The notes under the pieces: generated by a model | What the model saw: only the letters and a program-made list of their open reading frames with translations | Database searches by the model: none | Told to the model about the DNA's origin: nothing | Translations under genes and position numbers: made by a program | Source: DATKSG01 sp035531775 | GTDB lineage: Bacteria > Actinomycetota > Acidimicrobiia > Acidimicrobiales > UBA8190 | Direction: 5' to 3' | Assembly (NCBI GenBank): GCA_035531775.1 | Contig: DATKSG010000079.1 | Span: 1 to 64,000 of the forward strand | Length of the DNA: 64,000 nt | Shown here: positions 1 through 7,494 of the stretch, piece by piece | Position numbering within the stretch: position 1 is the stretch's first letter | Layout: every line of letters begins with the position of its first letter

Positions 1-905
1 TTCCACAGGCGGCGAGCGGGGCGGGTCATGAGGCCGAGCTCCCGGCACAGCCGGCGTGGCTTGGCCACCGAGTCGCGCAGCATCTGGCGTCCGGCGGGCG
101 ACCGCAGCGCGCCGTGCAGGACGTCACCGGGGATGGAGAAGGTCTTCACCGTCTGGCGTGACGGGAAGACCATGACGCGGGCCATGACCCCGAACAGCAG
201 AGGCGCCACATCGGCCATGATGCGCCGGCGGATGAGGCCGAGCTGGGGCACGTTCCGCTTCAGGTACTGGCGGGCGAACGAGAGGTGGCGTGCTTCCTCG
301 GTCACGTGGATGCGCATGATGCGCTCGACCAGCGGGTGGGAGTTGCCCGTCTTAAGCTGGCGACGCTGCAGATAGTCGACAGGGTCCTCCCCGCCTAGCA
401 CGAAGAGGAAGAACATCTCGGGGAACAGGCGGCTCAGCCAGATCACCACCCGGGACAGAACCTTCATGCCGCGCGGCATGCCGCGCACGTCGAGCCCGCT
501 TCGGTTGATGAACTCCTGGAACATCATGGTGTGCTGCGACTCCTCCACGATCTCGTGGTGGATGTAGCGGAACTCCGGGCTGTTGTTGGGCATCCAGAAG
601 GCATGCTCGAGCAGGCCGCGCTGGAGGATGTTCTCGAACTCCCAGCCGGTGCGCATGGCCGTGGCGGTGCGGTGCGCGCCCAAGGTCGACCGGGTCACGG
701 GGTCGAGCGAGCGGTACCACTCGGTGTCGCCCAGCGGGTCGAACGACCATCCACCGAAGCGGGGGTCGGTGGGGTCGACGGCCATGTCAGGGGCGTCCCA
801 GTCCACGTCCTCGTAGGCGTCGAAGTGCTTGTCGACCGATTGCCGGCTGAGGCGCAGGACGGTGTTGGTGTAGGCGTCCGTGGGGGAGGTGGTGAGGGTC
901 ATCAT
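1..905 (-). CDS. AurF-like diiron oxygenase (3' end outside window)
   Basis: Reads leftwards and stays open to the window edge, so about 301 N-terminal residues are present and the C-terminus is missing. The translation carries the diiron ligand pattern of the AurF (p-aminobenzoate N-oxygenase) family: a Glu in ENILQRG, then EIVEESQH and later EEARHLSFAR, the E-x2-H blocks that bind two irons. AurF-family enzymes oxidise amines or act as ferritin-like oxygenases; the substrate here cannot be read. The start ATG (905-903, followed at once by a second ATG) overlaps the stop of the upstream alpha/beta hydrolase gene as ATGA, so the two are probably co-transcribed and translationally coupled. The family call is firm, the reaction is inferred. 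Confidence 0.8.
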   Translation of the reverse strand, partial: MMTLTTSPTDAYTNTVLRLSRQSVDKHFDAYEDVDWDAPDMAVDPTDPRFGGWSFDPLGDTEWYRSLDPVTRSTLGAHRTATAMRTGWEFENILQRGLLEHAFWMPNNSPEFRYIHHEIVEESQHTMMFQEFINRSGLDVRGMPRGMKVLSRVVIWLSRLFPEMFFLFVLGGEDPVDYLQRRQLKTGNSHPLVERIMRIHVTEEARHLSFARQYLKRNVPQLGLIRRRIMADVAPLLFGVMARVMVFPSRQTVKTFSIPGDVLHGALRSPAGRQMLRDSVAKPRRLCRELGLMTRPARRLW

Positions 906-2008
906 GAGCTCCTTTGCAGGGCGATGGGGGGCGCCGGCTTCGGGCCGGCGCTCTGTGTGGGGGGCGCCGGCTTCGGGCCGGCGCTCTGGATGAGAAGGCG
1001 TGACACGACGTCGGGAGCCTCGATGGGGAGCATGTGGCCGGCTCCCGGTACGACGACGAGCTCGGCGCCGGTGATGGCGCCCTTGATGCGACGGGCTTCG
1101 TCCGGGGGCGTGATCTTGTCGTGGCTCCCGACCACCACCGTCACCGGCACACTCACCCGAGCGACCCCGGCCCGCAGGTCCATGTCGAACATGGCGGCAA
1201 GAAGGCCGGCGCGGATGGGCCCGGGGGTGGATGCGAAGGTGTCGGCCACCGCCCGGAGGTGCGACAGCACCGGAGACTCGCCCACGTAGTCGCGCACCAG
1301 CAAGGCGCCGAGCAAGGGGCGTCGCATGGCGCGATCCAAGTGGCGGTGAGCGATGACGCGGGTGGCCGTGCGCCGCCGAACACCCTTGGCCTCGAGGGTG
1401 CTGGACGTAGCCACCAGCACGACGGCCCCGACGAGTCGCTCGAATCGCCCGGGGTCACGCGACGCCAGGGCCCCGACAGCCATGCCCCCCATGGAGTGGC
1501 CGGCCACCACAGCCCCGCCACTGCCGCCGCCACTGCCGCCGCCACCGACACCGCTGCCGCATCCACCGACGCGCTCGAGCACGGCTTCGAGGTCGTCGGC
1601 CAGGGCGTCGAGGACCAGGCCGCGCGCTCCGACCGTGGAGGCCCCGTGGCCCCGCTGGTCATAGAGCACGACGCGATGACCGGCTCCTACGAGTCGCCGG
1701 GCCACCGGCCCCCAGACGCGGTGGTCGCCGGTCCAGCAATGCGAGAGCACGAACAGCGCACCGCCCTGCCCGGCGCGTACCAGGGCCAACTCGGCGCCGT
1801 CGGGGCTGCGCACCGTATCGAGCGCGGCACCGAGGCCCTCGAGGTCGTCGAGGGGGAGACCGCCGGTGGGGTCGTGGGCCCGATCCCAGCGTCGTACCAG
1901 GCGGCTAGAGGCCTTGCCAGAGGCCTTGCCAGGGGCCTTGCCAGAGGCCTTGCCAGAGGCCTTGCCAGAGGCCTTGCCAGGGTTCCCCCGCTGCTTCCAT
2001 TCGATCAC
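902..2008 (-). CDS. alpha/beta hydrolase with repeat-rich N- and C-terminal tails
   Basis: About 368 residues from a GTG at 2008; a TTG at 2050 in the same frame would add 14 residues and run into the divergent promoter. The hydrolase core shows the nucleophile elbow GHSMGG (Ser near residue 172), an acid in VVGSHDKITPP and a His in VPGAGHMLP, a complete Ser-Asp-His set. The N-terminus carries six KAS/P-G tetrapeptide repeats (basic, low complexity), a Gly-rich insert precedes the nucleophile, and the C-terminus ends in two QSAGPKPAPP copies. It is coupled to the downstream AurF-like gene (ATGA) and divergent from a MerR regulator. The substrate is unknown; esterase or lactonase is plausible. 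Confidence 0.82.
   Translation of the reverse strand: MIEWKQRGNPGKASGKASGKASGKAPGKASGKASSRLVRRWDRAHDPTGGLPLDDLEGLGAALDTVRSPDGAELALVRAGQGGALFVLSHCWTGDHRVWGPVARRLVGAGHRVVLYDQRGHGASTVGARGLVLDALADDLEAVLERVGGCGSGVGGGGSGGGSGGAVVAGHSMGGMAVGALASRDPGRFERLVGAVVLVATSSTLEAKGVRRRTATRVIAHRHLDRAMRRPLLGALLVRDYVGESPVLSHLRAVADTFASTPGPIRAGLLAAMFDMDLRAGVARVSVPVTVVVGSHDKITPPDEARRIKGAITGAELVVVPGAGHMLPIEAPDVVSRLLIQSAGPKPAPPTQSAGPKPAPPIALQRSS
926..988. repeat. 30-bp duplication, 33-bp period, each copy a GC hairpin
   Basis: Identical 30-bp copies lie at 926-955 and 959-988. The period of 33 bp is 11 codons, so the hydrolase C-terminus gains a second SAGPKPAPP block. Each copy contains an 8-bp inverted repeat GCGCCGGC / GCCGGCGC around TTCGG (931-951 in the first copy), a UUCG-type stable hairpin just before the hydrolase stop and the AurF-like start. 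Confidence 0.85.
1909..1980. repeat. six tandem 12-bp units coding the KASG linker
   Basis: Six consecutive copies of AGGCCTTGCCAG (third copy begins GG), in frame with the hydrolase gene and encoding its basic N-terminal KASG/KAPG repeat. Confidence 0.9.
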
Positions 2009-2018
2009 ATTCAGGAAG

Positions 2019-2056
2019 GTATCAGTAGTTGATGTAACTATCAAGTCCAATGATAC
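2019..2056. promoter_or_regulatory. divergent operator region between hydrolase and MerR genes
   Basis: The gap between the divergent genes is locally A/T-rich and holds an inverted repeat TTGAT-N6-ATCAA (2029-2044) nested inside an outer pair GTATCA (2019-2024) / TGATAC (2051-2056). Dyads in the promoter spacer next to a merR-type gene are typical MerR operators, so this is the likely autoregulatory site that also controls the hydrolase/AurF pair. The dyad is seen; regulator binding is inferred. Confidence 0.5.
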
Positions 2057-2069
2057 AGTTGTCGATGTG

Positions 2070-2858
2070 ATGGTCGATCATGCCGGGCCCGAGCACCGGA
2101 TCGACGAGCTGGCCCGTCTGGCCGGGACCACCGTTCGCAACGTGCGTGCCTACCAGGACCGCGGGCTGCTCCCCCCGCCACGTCGCCAGGGCCGGACGGG
2201 CTATTACTCCGATGCCCACCTGGCCCGCCTTCGCCTCATAGGGCAGCTGCTGGAACGGGGGTACGGCCTGGCCAACATCCACGAGCTCCTCGAAGCTTGG
2301 GAGTCGGGGCAGAACGTAGGGGAGTTGCTCGGCCTGGAGGCGGCCCTCTCCGCCCCCTGGTCCGAGGAGCCTGCCCAGGTCGTGGGGCCCGAGGACTTGG
2401 CTTCCATGTTCGGGGGCACCGGGGTCGGGGGTGCCGATCCCGACCCGGCCACTGTCCTCCGAGCCGCCGAGGACGCCGTGGCCGCCGGGATCCTCGAGCC
2501 CCAGGACGGGGGTTTCCTGGTCAAGAGGCCCGGCCTGCTGCGCATCGGGGCCGAGTTGGCCGCCGCCGGGATCCCCCTCGACGCCGTGCTGGCCCTGGGA
2601 AGGCACCTATTCCAGGACATCGACGTCGTGGCCAGCCGTTTCGTGGACCTGGTGCTGGTGCACGTCTTCGATCCGGTGGGCGAGCCCATCCCGTCGGCCG
2701 AGGTCCCACGCCTGGCCGAGGTGGTCCGACGGTTGCGCCCCCTGGCCGAGCAGGCGGTGGACGTGGTGCTGGCCGATGCCATGGAACGGCACGTGCGCGA
2801 CGAATTGCGCGATCGTCTGGGTCGAATGTTGCCCGGACGCGAGACAGAGGCCTCCTGA
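2070..2858 (+). CDS. MerR-family transcriptional regulator
   Basis: 262 residues from ATG 2070 (a GTG lies immediately before). The N-terminal 70 residues are a MerR winged helix (RIDELARLAGTTVRNVRAYQ, then DRGLLPPPRRQGRTGYY), followed by a short helix and a roughly 150-residue C-terminal domain without the Cys/His pattern of metal sensors, so the effector is probably organic. Divergent from the alpha/beta hydrolase/AurF pair, which it likely regulates; the next gene starts 3 bases after its stop and may be co-transcribed. Confidence 0.88.
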   Translation: MVDHAGPEHRIDELARLAGTTVRNVRAYQDRGLLPPPRRQGRTGYYSDAHLARLRLIGQLLERGYGLANIHELLEAWESGQNVGELLGLEAALSAPWSEEPAQVVGPEDLASMFGGTGVGGADPDPATVLRAAEDAVAAGILEPQDGGFLVKRPGLLRIGAELAAAGIPLDAVLALGRHLFQDIDVVASRFVDLVLVHVFDPVGEPIPSAEVPRLAEVVRRLRPLAEQAVDVVLADAMERHVRDELRDRLGRMLPGRETEAS

Positions 2859-2861
2859 GCC

Positions 2862-3506
2862 ATGTGCTTCTCTCCCCAGGCTGACACCGTGGCCGGCGTG
2901 GTGGTTGGCGTCATCGCCGTCGACGCCGCCCGTCACGTGCGTGACCGGCGTGACATGGCTCTGGCCGCCATCCCGGCGGTCTTCGCCGTGCACCAGTTCC
3001 TGGAAGCCGGGGTGTGGTTGTGGCTGCGGGGCTCGGTGAGCGTCTCGTTCGGGCATTCGGTGCTGTGGGCCTATCTCCTGGTGGCGTTCGCCTTGCCCAC
3101 CCTCGTCCCGCTGGCCATATGGTCGATCGAGCCCGATCAGCGCCGCCGCCGGGCCATGGCCACCCTGCTGGCCTTGGGGGTGGCGGTCAGCGTGTGGTTG
3201 GTGGTGGCCGCCGTGACGGGCAACGTGGGCGCCCACATCGACGGGCACCACATCGTCTACACCGTCGGACTATCGGGTGCCGCCGTGGCCACCGGGCTGT
3301 ACGTGGTGGCCACTTGCGGATCGCTGCTGCTGTCTAGCTCGCCGCGCCTCGTGCTCTTCGGCGTGGGCAACTTGGTGGCCGTGGCCCTGTTGGTGTGGCT
3401 GTCGGCCGGTGGCCTCTTCTCGCTGTGGTGCGCCTGGGCCGCCGTGACGAGCGCCTGCATCGCCCTTCATCTGCGCACCGACAGCCGGCCTCTGGCCGCC
3501 GTGTAG
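2862..3506 (+). CDS. integral membrane protein, DUF6629-like
   Basis: 214 residues starting MCFSPQADTVAG, an opening typical of the DUF6629 family of actinobacterial membrane proteins of unknown function. About six or seven hydrophobic segments are visible, with a short conserved HQFLEAGVW loop after the second. It begins 3 bases after the MerR stop, so the pair is likely one transcript. No enzymatic motif is seen. Confidence 0.7.
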   Translation: MCFSPQADTVAGVVVGVIAVDAARHVRDRRDMALAAIPAVFAVHQFLEAGVWLWLRGSVSVSFGHSVLWAYLLVAFALPTLVPLAIWSIEPDQRRRRAMATLLALGVAVSVWLVVAAVTGNVGAHIDGHHIVYTVGLSGAAVATGLYVVATCGSLLLSSSPRLVLFGVGNLVAVALLVWLSAGGLFSLWCAWAAVTSACIALHLRTDSRPLAAV

Positions 3507-3548
3507 CCACCGGTTCGGGGGCGGCAACTTGATGCGACCTCACCGACG

Positions 3549-3878
3549 GTGAGCGCCCGGATGGCGGCGGAGAGCTACTTCGCCGCTGTGAACGACTGCG
3601 ACGCGTCCCGGTTGGCGGCGCTGTTCAGCGAGGACGCCGTGCTCGAGCACCCGGGCGGCACGTTCGTCGGCCGGGGAGCCATCGTGGCCTTCTACCGCGA
3701 GACGGTCCTGGCCCTGCAGACATATCTCACGGCGACGGCGATGGTGCAAGAGGGGCGCAGGTGCGTGGCCGAGTTCGAAGGTCGGAGCCCCCTCGGCGAT
3801 GACATCGTCTACGCATGTGACGTCTTCGAGGTCGATGAGACCGGGGCGGTCACCAACCTGCACATCTACATCCGCTGA
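3549..3878 (+). CDS. SnoaL/NTF2-like small protein
   Basis: 109 residues from GTG 3549 (ATG 3561 also possible). The pattern AAESYFAAVNDCDASRLAALFSEDAVLEHPGG followed by a mixed beta region is the cone-shaped SnoaL/NTF2-like fold found in ketosteroid-isomerase-type enzymes and limonene epoxide hydrolases; no specific catalytic set can be assigned. The last 13 bases overlap the end of the convergent rpiB gene. Confidence 0.75.
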   Translation: MSARMAAESYFAAVNDCDASRLAALFSEDAVLEHPGGTFVGRGAIVAFYRETVLALQTYLTATAMVQEGRRCVAEFEGRSPLGDDIVYACDVFEVDETGAVTNLHIYIR

Positions 3879-4330
3879 CCGCTCTCCTCGTGCTCTATGG
3901 CGGCGATCTCCTCGATGCGGGCAATGTGGCGACCCCCGTCGAATGTGGTGGCCAGGAAGACGTCGACGATGGCCAGAGCCAGGTCGGGCCCCACGATGCG
4001 CTGGCCCAGGGAGAGCACATTGGCGTCGTTGTGCTGCCGGGCCAGCCGGGCCGTGGTCTCGTCGTGGCACAGTGCGGCTCGTGCGCCGTGCACCTTGTTG
4101 GCAGCGATGGCCTCACCCTGTCCGCTGCCCCCGATGACGATGCCCATGTCGGCCGCTCCTCGCACCACGGCCCGGGCGGCCTCGGCACAGAACCGGGGAT
4201 AGTCGACGGGCTCCTCCGAGAAGGTGCCCACGTCGTCCACGACATGCCCGACACCGGCCAGGTGCTCGGAGACCGCCCCCTTCAAGTGGAAGCCGGCGTG
4301 ATCGGAGGCGACGGTGATGCGCACGGCCAT
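3866..4330 (-). CDS. rpiB: ribose-5-phosphate isomerase B
   Basis: 154 residues, full family length. Interconverts ribose 5-phosphate and ribulose 5-phosphate in the cytosolic pentose phosphate pathway. Motifs seen: SDHAG near the start, EEPVDYP, GGSGQGEAIAANK and ARQHNDANVLSLG. The usual catalytic Cys of E. coli-type RpiB is replaced by Gly, and a Glu follows in GQGEA, the mycobacterial-type arrangement in which Glu acts as base. ATG 4330 chosen; in-frame sequence further upstream overlaps the repeat-rich small gene on the other strand. Confidence 0.93.
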   Translation of the reverse strand: MAVRITVASDHAGFHLKGAVSEHLAGVGHVVDDVGTFSEEPVDYPRFCAEAARAVVRGAADMGIVIGGSGQGEAIAANKVHGARAALCHDETTARLARQHNDANVLSLGQRIVGPDLALAIVDVFLATTFDGGRHIARIEEIAAIEHEESGQRM

Positions 4331-4360
4331 AGCTTGGCTCAAGTGGCTAGGTTCCCGACC

Positions 4361-4522
4361 ATGACTGACGCACCGGACTACGCACCGGACCACGATCCCG
4401 ACCACGAGGCCGACCACGAGGCCGACCACGAGGCTGACGACGTGGCCATCGATGAGGCGGGCGAGGAGACTTTCCCGGCCAGCGACCCGCCCCCGGGCTG
4501 GTCCGGGCCACCAGAGCCCTGA
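4361..4522 (+). CDS. small acidic protein with FPASDPP tail
   Basis: 53 residues, ATG 4361. The first half is an Asp/His/Glu repeat (DHEA three times in tandem); the second half ends EETFPASDPPPGW, a motif recurrent at the C-terminus of small uncharacterised bacterial proteins. Its stop overlaps the start of the luciferase-like oxidoreductase (TGATG), so the two are coupled. Function unknown; the His/Asp repeat could bind metal, which is speculation. Confidence 0.65.
   Translation: MTDAPDYAPDHDPDHEADHEADHEADDVAIDEAGEETFPASDPPPGWSGPPEP
4400..4435. repeat. three tandem 12-bp units (DHEA coding)
   Basis: GACCACGAGGCC three times (third copy ends in T), in frame with the small acidic protein. 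Confidence 0.88.
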
Positions 4523-5355
4523 TGCGCGTCGGCATCACCGCCTTTGTCACCGACCGGTCGCTGACCCCGTCCGAGCTGGCTCGGGCGGCCGAGGAGCGGG
4601 GCTTCCATGCGCTCTATCTTCCCGAGCACACCCATCTTCCGGCCGGCGAGGCCGAGCCGCCGGCGCTGGTGAGCGGGGTGGAGATCGACGACTACCGTCG
4701 CACGCTCGATCCCTTCGTGGCCCTGGCCACGGCCGCCGCCGTGACCTCCAGGATCGCCTTGGGGACCGGTATCTGCCTGGTGGCCCAGCACGACCCGATC
4801 GTGTTGGCCAAGCAGATCGCCACTTTGGACCACCTGAGCGGCGGCCGATTCGTGCTCGGCATGGGATATGGCTGGAACCGCCAGGAGGCGGCCGACCACG
4901 GGGTGGCCTTCGACCAGCGACGCCAGATCGCCCACGAGAAGCTCAGGTGCATGCGGGCGCTGTGGGACGCCGAGCGCGCGGAGTTCCACGGCCGCTTCGT
5001 CGAGCTGCCGCCGGCTTATGCGTGGCCCAAGCCGAAACAGCCGCCGCCGGTTCTGATCGGGGCGGCGGCCGGCCCGAGGCTGTTCGCCGCCGTGGCCGAA
5101 CATGCCGACGGGTGGATGCCCATCGGCGGGGCTGGTTTGGGTGACGCCGTCGAGCAGCTGCGTCAGGCGTGGAGCGACGCCGGACGCGTCGAAGCACCCG
5201 AAGTGGTGCCGTTCGGCGCCATCCCGACCGAGGGCAAGCTCGAACACTTCCACGCCGTCGGGGTCACCGAGGTCGTGCTGCGCATACCCGTCGGGACATC
5301 GAGCGACGTCTACCGAACCCTCGACGACTACGCCCGCTTCGTGACGGGCGACTGA
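4522..5355 (+). CDS. LLM-class (F420-type) oxidoreductase
   Basis: 277 residues with the luciferase-like TIM-barrel pattern: MRVGITAFVTD at the start, LYLPEHTHLP, ALGTGICLVAQHDPIVLAKQIATLD and GGRFVLGMGYGWNR. This subgroup in actinobacteria mostly uses coenzyme F420 rather than FMN; the cofactor assignment is inference. It may reduce or oxidise a small organic substrate. Coupled to the preceding small gene and convergent with the HNH gene, 6 bases apart. Confidence 0.85.
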   Translation: MRVGITAFVTDRSLTPSELARAAEERGFHALYLPEHTHLPAGEAEPPALVSGVEIDDYRRTLDPFVALATAAAVTSRIALGTGICLVAQHDPIVLAKQIATLDHLSGGRFVLGMGYGWNRQEAADHGVAFDQRRQIAHEKLRCMRALWDAERAEFHGRFVELPPAYAWPKPKQPPPVLIGAAAGPRLFAAVAEHADGWMPIGGAGLGDAVEQLRQAWSDAGRVEAPEVVPFGAIPTEGKLEHFHAVGVTEVVLRIPVGTSSDVYRTLDDYARFVTGD

Positions 5356-5361
5356 GGACGT

Positions 5362-6591
5362 TCAGGCCGCGTCTGGCGGGCCATGGTCTGGTGCGGCCCG
5401 ACCCGGCGGTCCAAGGCCACGTCCGAAGAGGTCGGTTCGCACGTAGGGTCGTCGGGGGCTCGGCTTGGAAGCCATTTGACGGCCGCCCGGGGTAACGAAT
5501 ACGAGCTCTCCGTTCGGGCTGCCCGACAGTCGCCAACCGTTCTCGTGCAGGGCACGATGGTGCGTGCCGCACAGCATGATGAGGTTGTCCGGGTCCGTGG
5601 GCCCGCCGTCGGCCCAGTGCACGATGTGATGGGCATGGAGCCAGCGAGTCCGGTGGCACCCGGTGAATCGGCAGCCGCCGTCGCGGTGCTTGAGCTGGCG
5701 AACCAGCCAAGGCGGCACGCTCCTGGTCGTTCGGCCGACGCCCACGGCCTGGCCGTCGGAGCGCTCCGACAGCAGCTGCCACCTCGTGTCGCAAGCCAGG
5801 CGCCGGGCCGTGGCCACGGCGATGTCGGGTCCGTCCTCGAGCCGAGCCGAACCGTCGCCACCGGCCAGTGCGGCGGCATCGACGTGGACCACAACCGTGG
5901 CCCGGTCGGCGTCCTCGCTCAGCGAGAGATAGGACGATGCCAGCTGGGCCAGGGCGTCGGCGCAACGAGCATCGAACGCCACGCGCACCAGGGCAGGATC
6001 GCCGACCGGCTCGGGCTCGCCGTCTACCGGGTGGGTCTTGCCGGCTTGCTCAGCCAGATGGGTGAGGGCCTTGGCCACAGCCGCCCCGTCGCCGTCGGTT
6101 AGACGCCCCGACAGGCGCAGGCATTGGTCGTCCCACCAGAAGCGGAGGCTGCGGCGGCGATGGGCGGTGGCGGCGTCGCGGCTCGATACGCTGCGCAATT
6201 GGCGGGCCAGCTCCCGGCATTGGTCGGCTGAGTACTTGGGCGCCTCGGCCGCCACATACTCGTCGGTGGAGGCGGTGGCGGCGGCGGCGACGGGCCGCAG
6301 CTGGTCCCACGACAGATGTCCTTCCTCGTAGGCGGCGGACAGGGCGGGTAGCTCGTCGAGCTTGGTTGCGACCCGCACCAACTCGAACGCGCTCGAGCGG
6401 GTCAGTGACAAGGACTGGACGAGCCACTCCTCCATAGACCCGGCCCCGTCCACCTTCCATGCTTCGCGCCGGCAGTACTCGGCCACGAAAGCCAGGAGGT
6501 GCCGGCGGGTGGCCTGTTCCACGGCATAGAGCCGGCAGATCCCCGAAGACAGGTCGTCGTCCGAGCATCCGGTAAGGGCCACGGGATCCAT
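5362..6591 (-). CDS. DUF222 / HNH endonuclease domain protein
   Basis: 409 residues from ATG 6591. An N-terminal DUF222 region (roughly 1-270) is followed by an HNH nuclease motif HAHHIVHWADGG...LCGTHH, the usual composition of the multicopy actinobacterial 13E12-type family. The catalytic His and metal ligands are intact. The biological role of the family is not established; copies are often dispersed and recombine, so this may be a mobile or gene-conversion-prone locus. The same frame is open upstream of 6591 but reads as Arg/Gly-rich non-coding sequence. Confidence 0.88.
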   Translation of the reverse strand: MDPVALTGCSDDDLSSGICRLYAVEQATRRHLLAFVAEYCRREAWKVDGAGSMEEWLVQSLSLTRSSAFELVRVATKLDELPALSAAYEEGHLSWDQLRPVAAAATASTDEYVAAEAPKYSADQCRELARQLRSVSSRDAATAHRRRSLRFWWDDQCLRLSGRLTDGDGAAVAKALTHLAEQAGKTHPVDGEPEPVGDPALVRVAFDARCADALAQLASSYLSLSEDADRATVVVHVDAAALAGGDGSARLEDGPDIAVATARRLACDTRWQLLSERSDGQAVGVGRTTRSVPPWLVRQLKHRDGGCRFTGCHRTRWLHAHHIVHWADGGPTDPDNLIMLCGTHHRALHENGWRLSGSPNGELVFVTPGGRQMASKPSPRRPYVRTDLFGRGLGPPGRAAPDHGPPDAA

Positions 6592-6700
6592 GCCGCAAGC
6601 GTACGAGGGGGGTGTGACACCGCTCGATCGACCGGACCCTGAAAGGACTAGGGGACACCGTGATGTTTGTGGCGCGGTGACGGCCGGCCCGCCGCCGCGC

Positions 6701-6740
6701 CGAGCGCACCCGGCGGGCCGAGAGCGCACCCGGCGGGCCG
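6701..6740. repeat. 20-bp tandem duplication at a gene end
   Basis: CGAGCGCACCCGGCGGGCCG followed directly by a copy differing at one position, ending one base before the stop codon of the next leftward gene. Confidence 0.85.
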
Positions 6741-7367
6741 CTACCGGCAGAGTCCGACCAGCCACTCTCTCGTCACGCCGGCTACCTCTTCGTCCTTGCC
6801 GCGTAGGCCGTGGTCGCCGCCCTCGATCCAGACATGGGTAACCGCCCCCAAGATGGCCTTCGTCGCCGTCATCAACTCTCCCACCGTGCCGAAGGCGTCG
6901 CGGGTCCCCGAGACGAAGAGACAGGGCACGCTGAGGGCCGGGAAGTGCTCGGTGCGCAAGCGATCGGGCTTGCCCGGCGGGTGCAGGGGATAGCTGACCA
7001 GCACGAGAGCGGCGGCCGGCAGGCCCTCGGCCACGGCCATGGAGCACATGCGCCCACCCATCGACCGGCCCCCGAGGGCGATGCGGCCCGGAGGCGCCCC
7101 GGTGGCGGCGGCCAGCTCGGCGGCAGCATCCCTGATGGTGGCCATCAGGATCGGGGGCCGGTCGGGGGCCCGGCGCCCGGCCAGGCGGTACGGGAAGTCG
7201 ATGCGTATGGAGGTGATGCCGGCCTCCGCCACCGCGGCGTCGATGGACACCAGAGCCGGCTGGTCCCGTCCGGCGCTGGCCCCGGGGGCGAGAACGAGCC
7301 CCGCCACGGGGGCGTGGTGGGGGCGCTCGGACCGGGCCGTGGCCGTGCGCTTGGGAGCCTCAGGCAC
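6741..7367 (-). CDS. KANL3/Tex30-type alpha/beta hydrolase
   Basis: 208 residues, GTG start at 7367. The order LVLAPGASAG, IRIDFPYRLAGRR, GGRSMGGRM (nucleophile elbow, Ser), VLVSYPLHPPGKPD, VSGTRDAFGT (acid) and IEGGDHGL (His) is characteristic of the small KANL3/Tex30-like hydrolase family. All three catalytic residues are present. Substrate unknown. It stands alone between the DUF222/HNH gene and the divergent cyclase gene. Confidence 0.82.
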   Translation of the reverse strand: MPEAPKRTATARSERPHHAPVAGLVLAPGASAGRDQPALVSIDAAVAEAGITSIRIDFPYRLAGRRAPDRPPILMATIRDAAAELAAATGAPPGRIALGGRSMGGRMCSMAVAEGLPAAALVLVSYPLHPPGKPDRLRTEHFPALSVPCLFVSGTRDAFGTVGELMTATKAILGAVTHVWIEGGDHGLRGKDEEVAGVTREWLVGLCR

Positions 7368-7385
7368 GCACAGATCTTGCCCCAG

Positions 7386-7415
7386 GCCCGATCGCTACAG
7401 GCTCGATCGCTACAG
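7386..7415. repeat. 15-bp tandem duplication upstream of a hydrolase
   Basis: GCCCGATCGCTACAG followed by GCTCGATCGCTACAG (one mismatch), just upstream of the KANL3-type hydrolase start, within its likely promoter region. Confidence 0.8.
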
Positions 7416-7494
7416 ACATGGGCGGTTCCTGCCGACAACATGACCAAAGCAGTCGTCTTGTGCCCCGGAGCGACGTGGGCTCGGGAGGTCCCAG

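Noticed and set aside
1034..2032. Long plus-strand frame opposite the alpha/beta hydrolase
   Set aside because: High-GC shadow; the hydrolase has a complete catalytic set on the other strand.
5362..7047. Extended 561-residue form of the DUF222/HNH protein
   Set aside because: The extra 152 N-terminal residues are Arg/Gly-rich and overlap the KANL3-type hydrolase gene; the family starts near MDPVAL at 6591.
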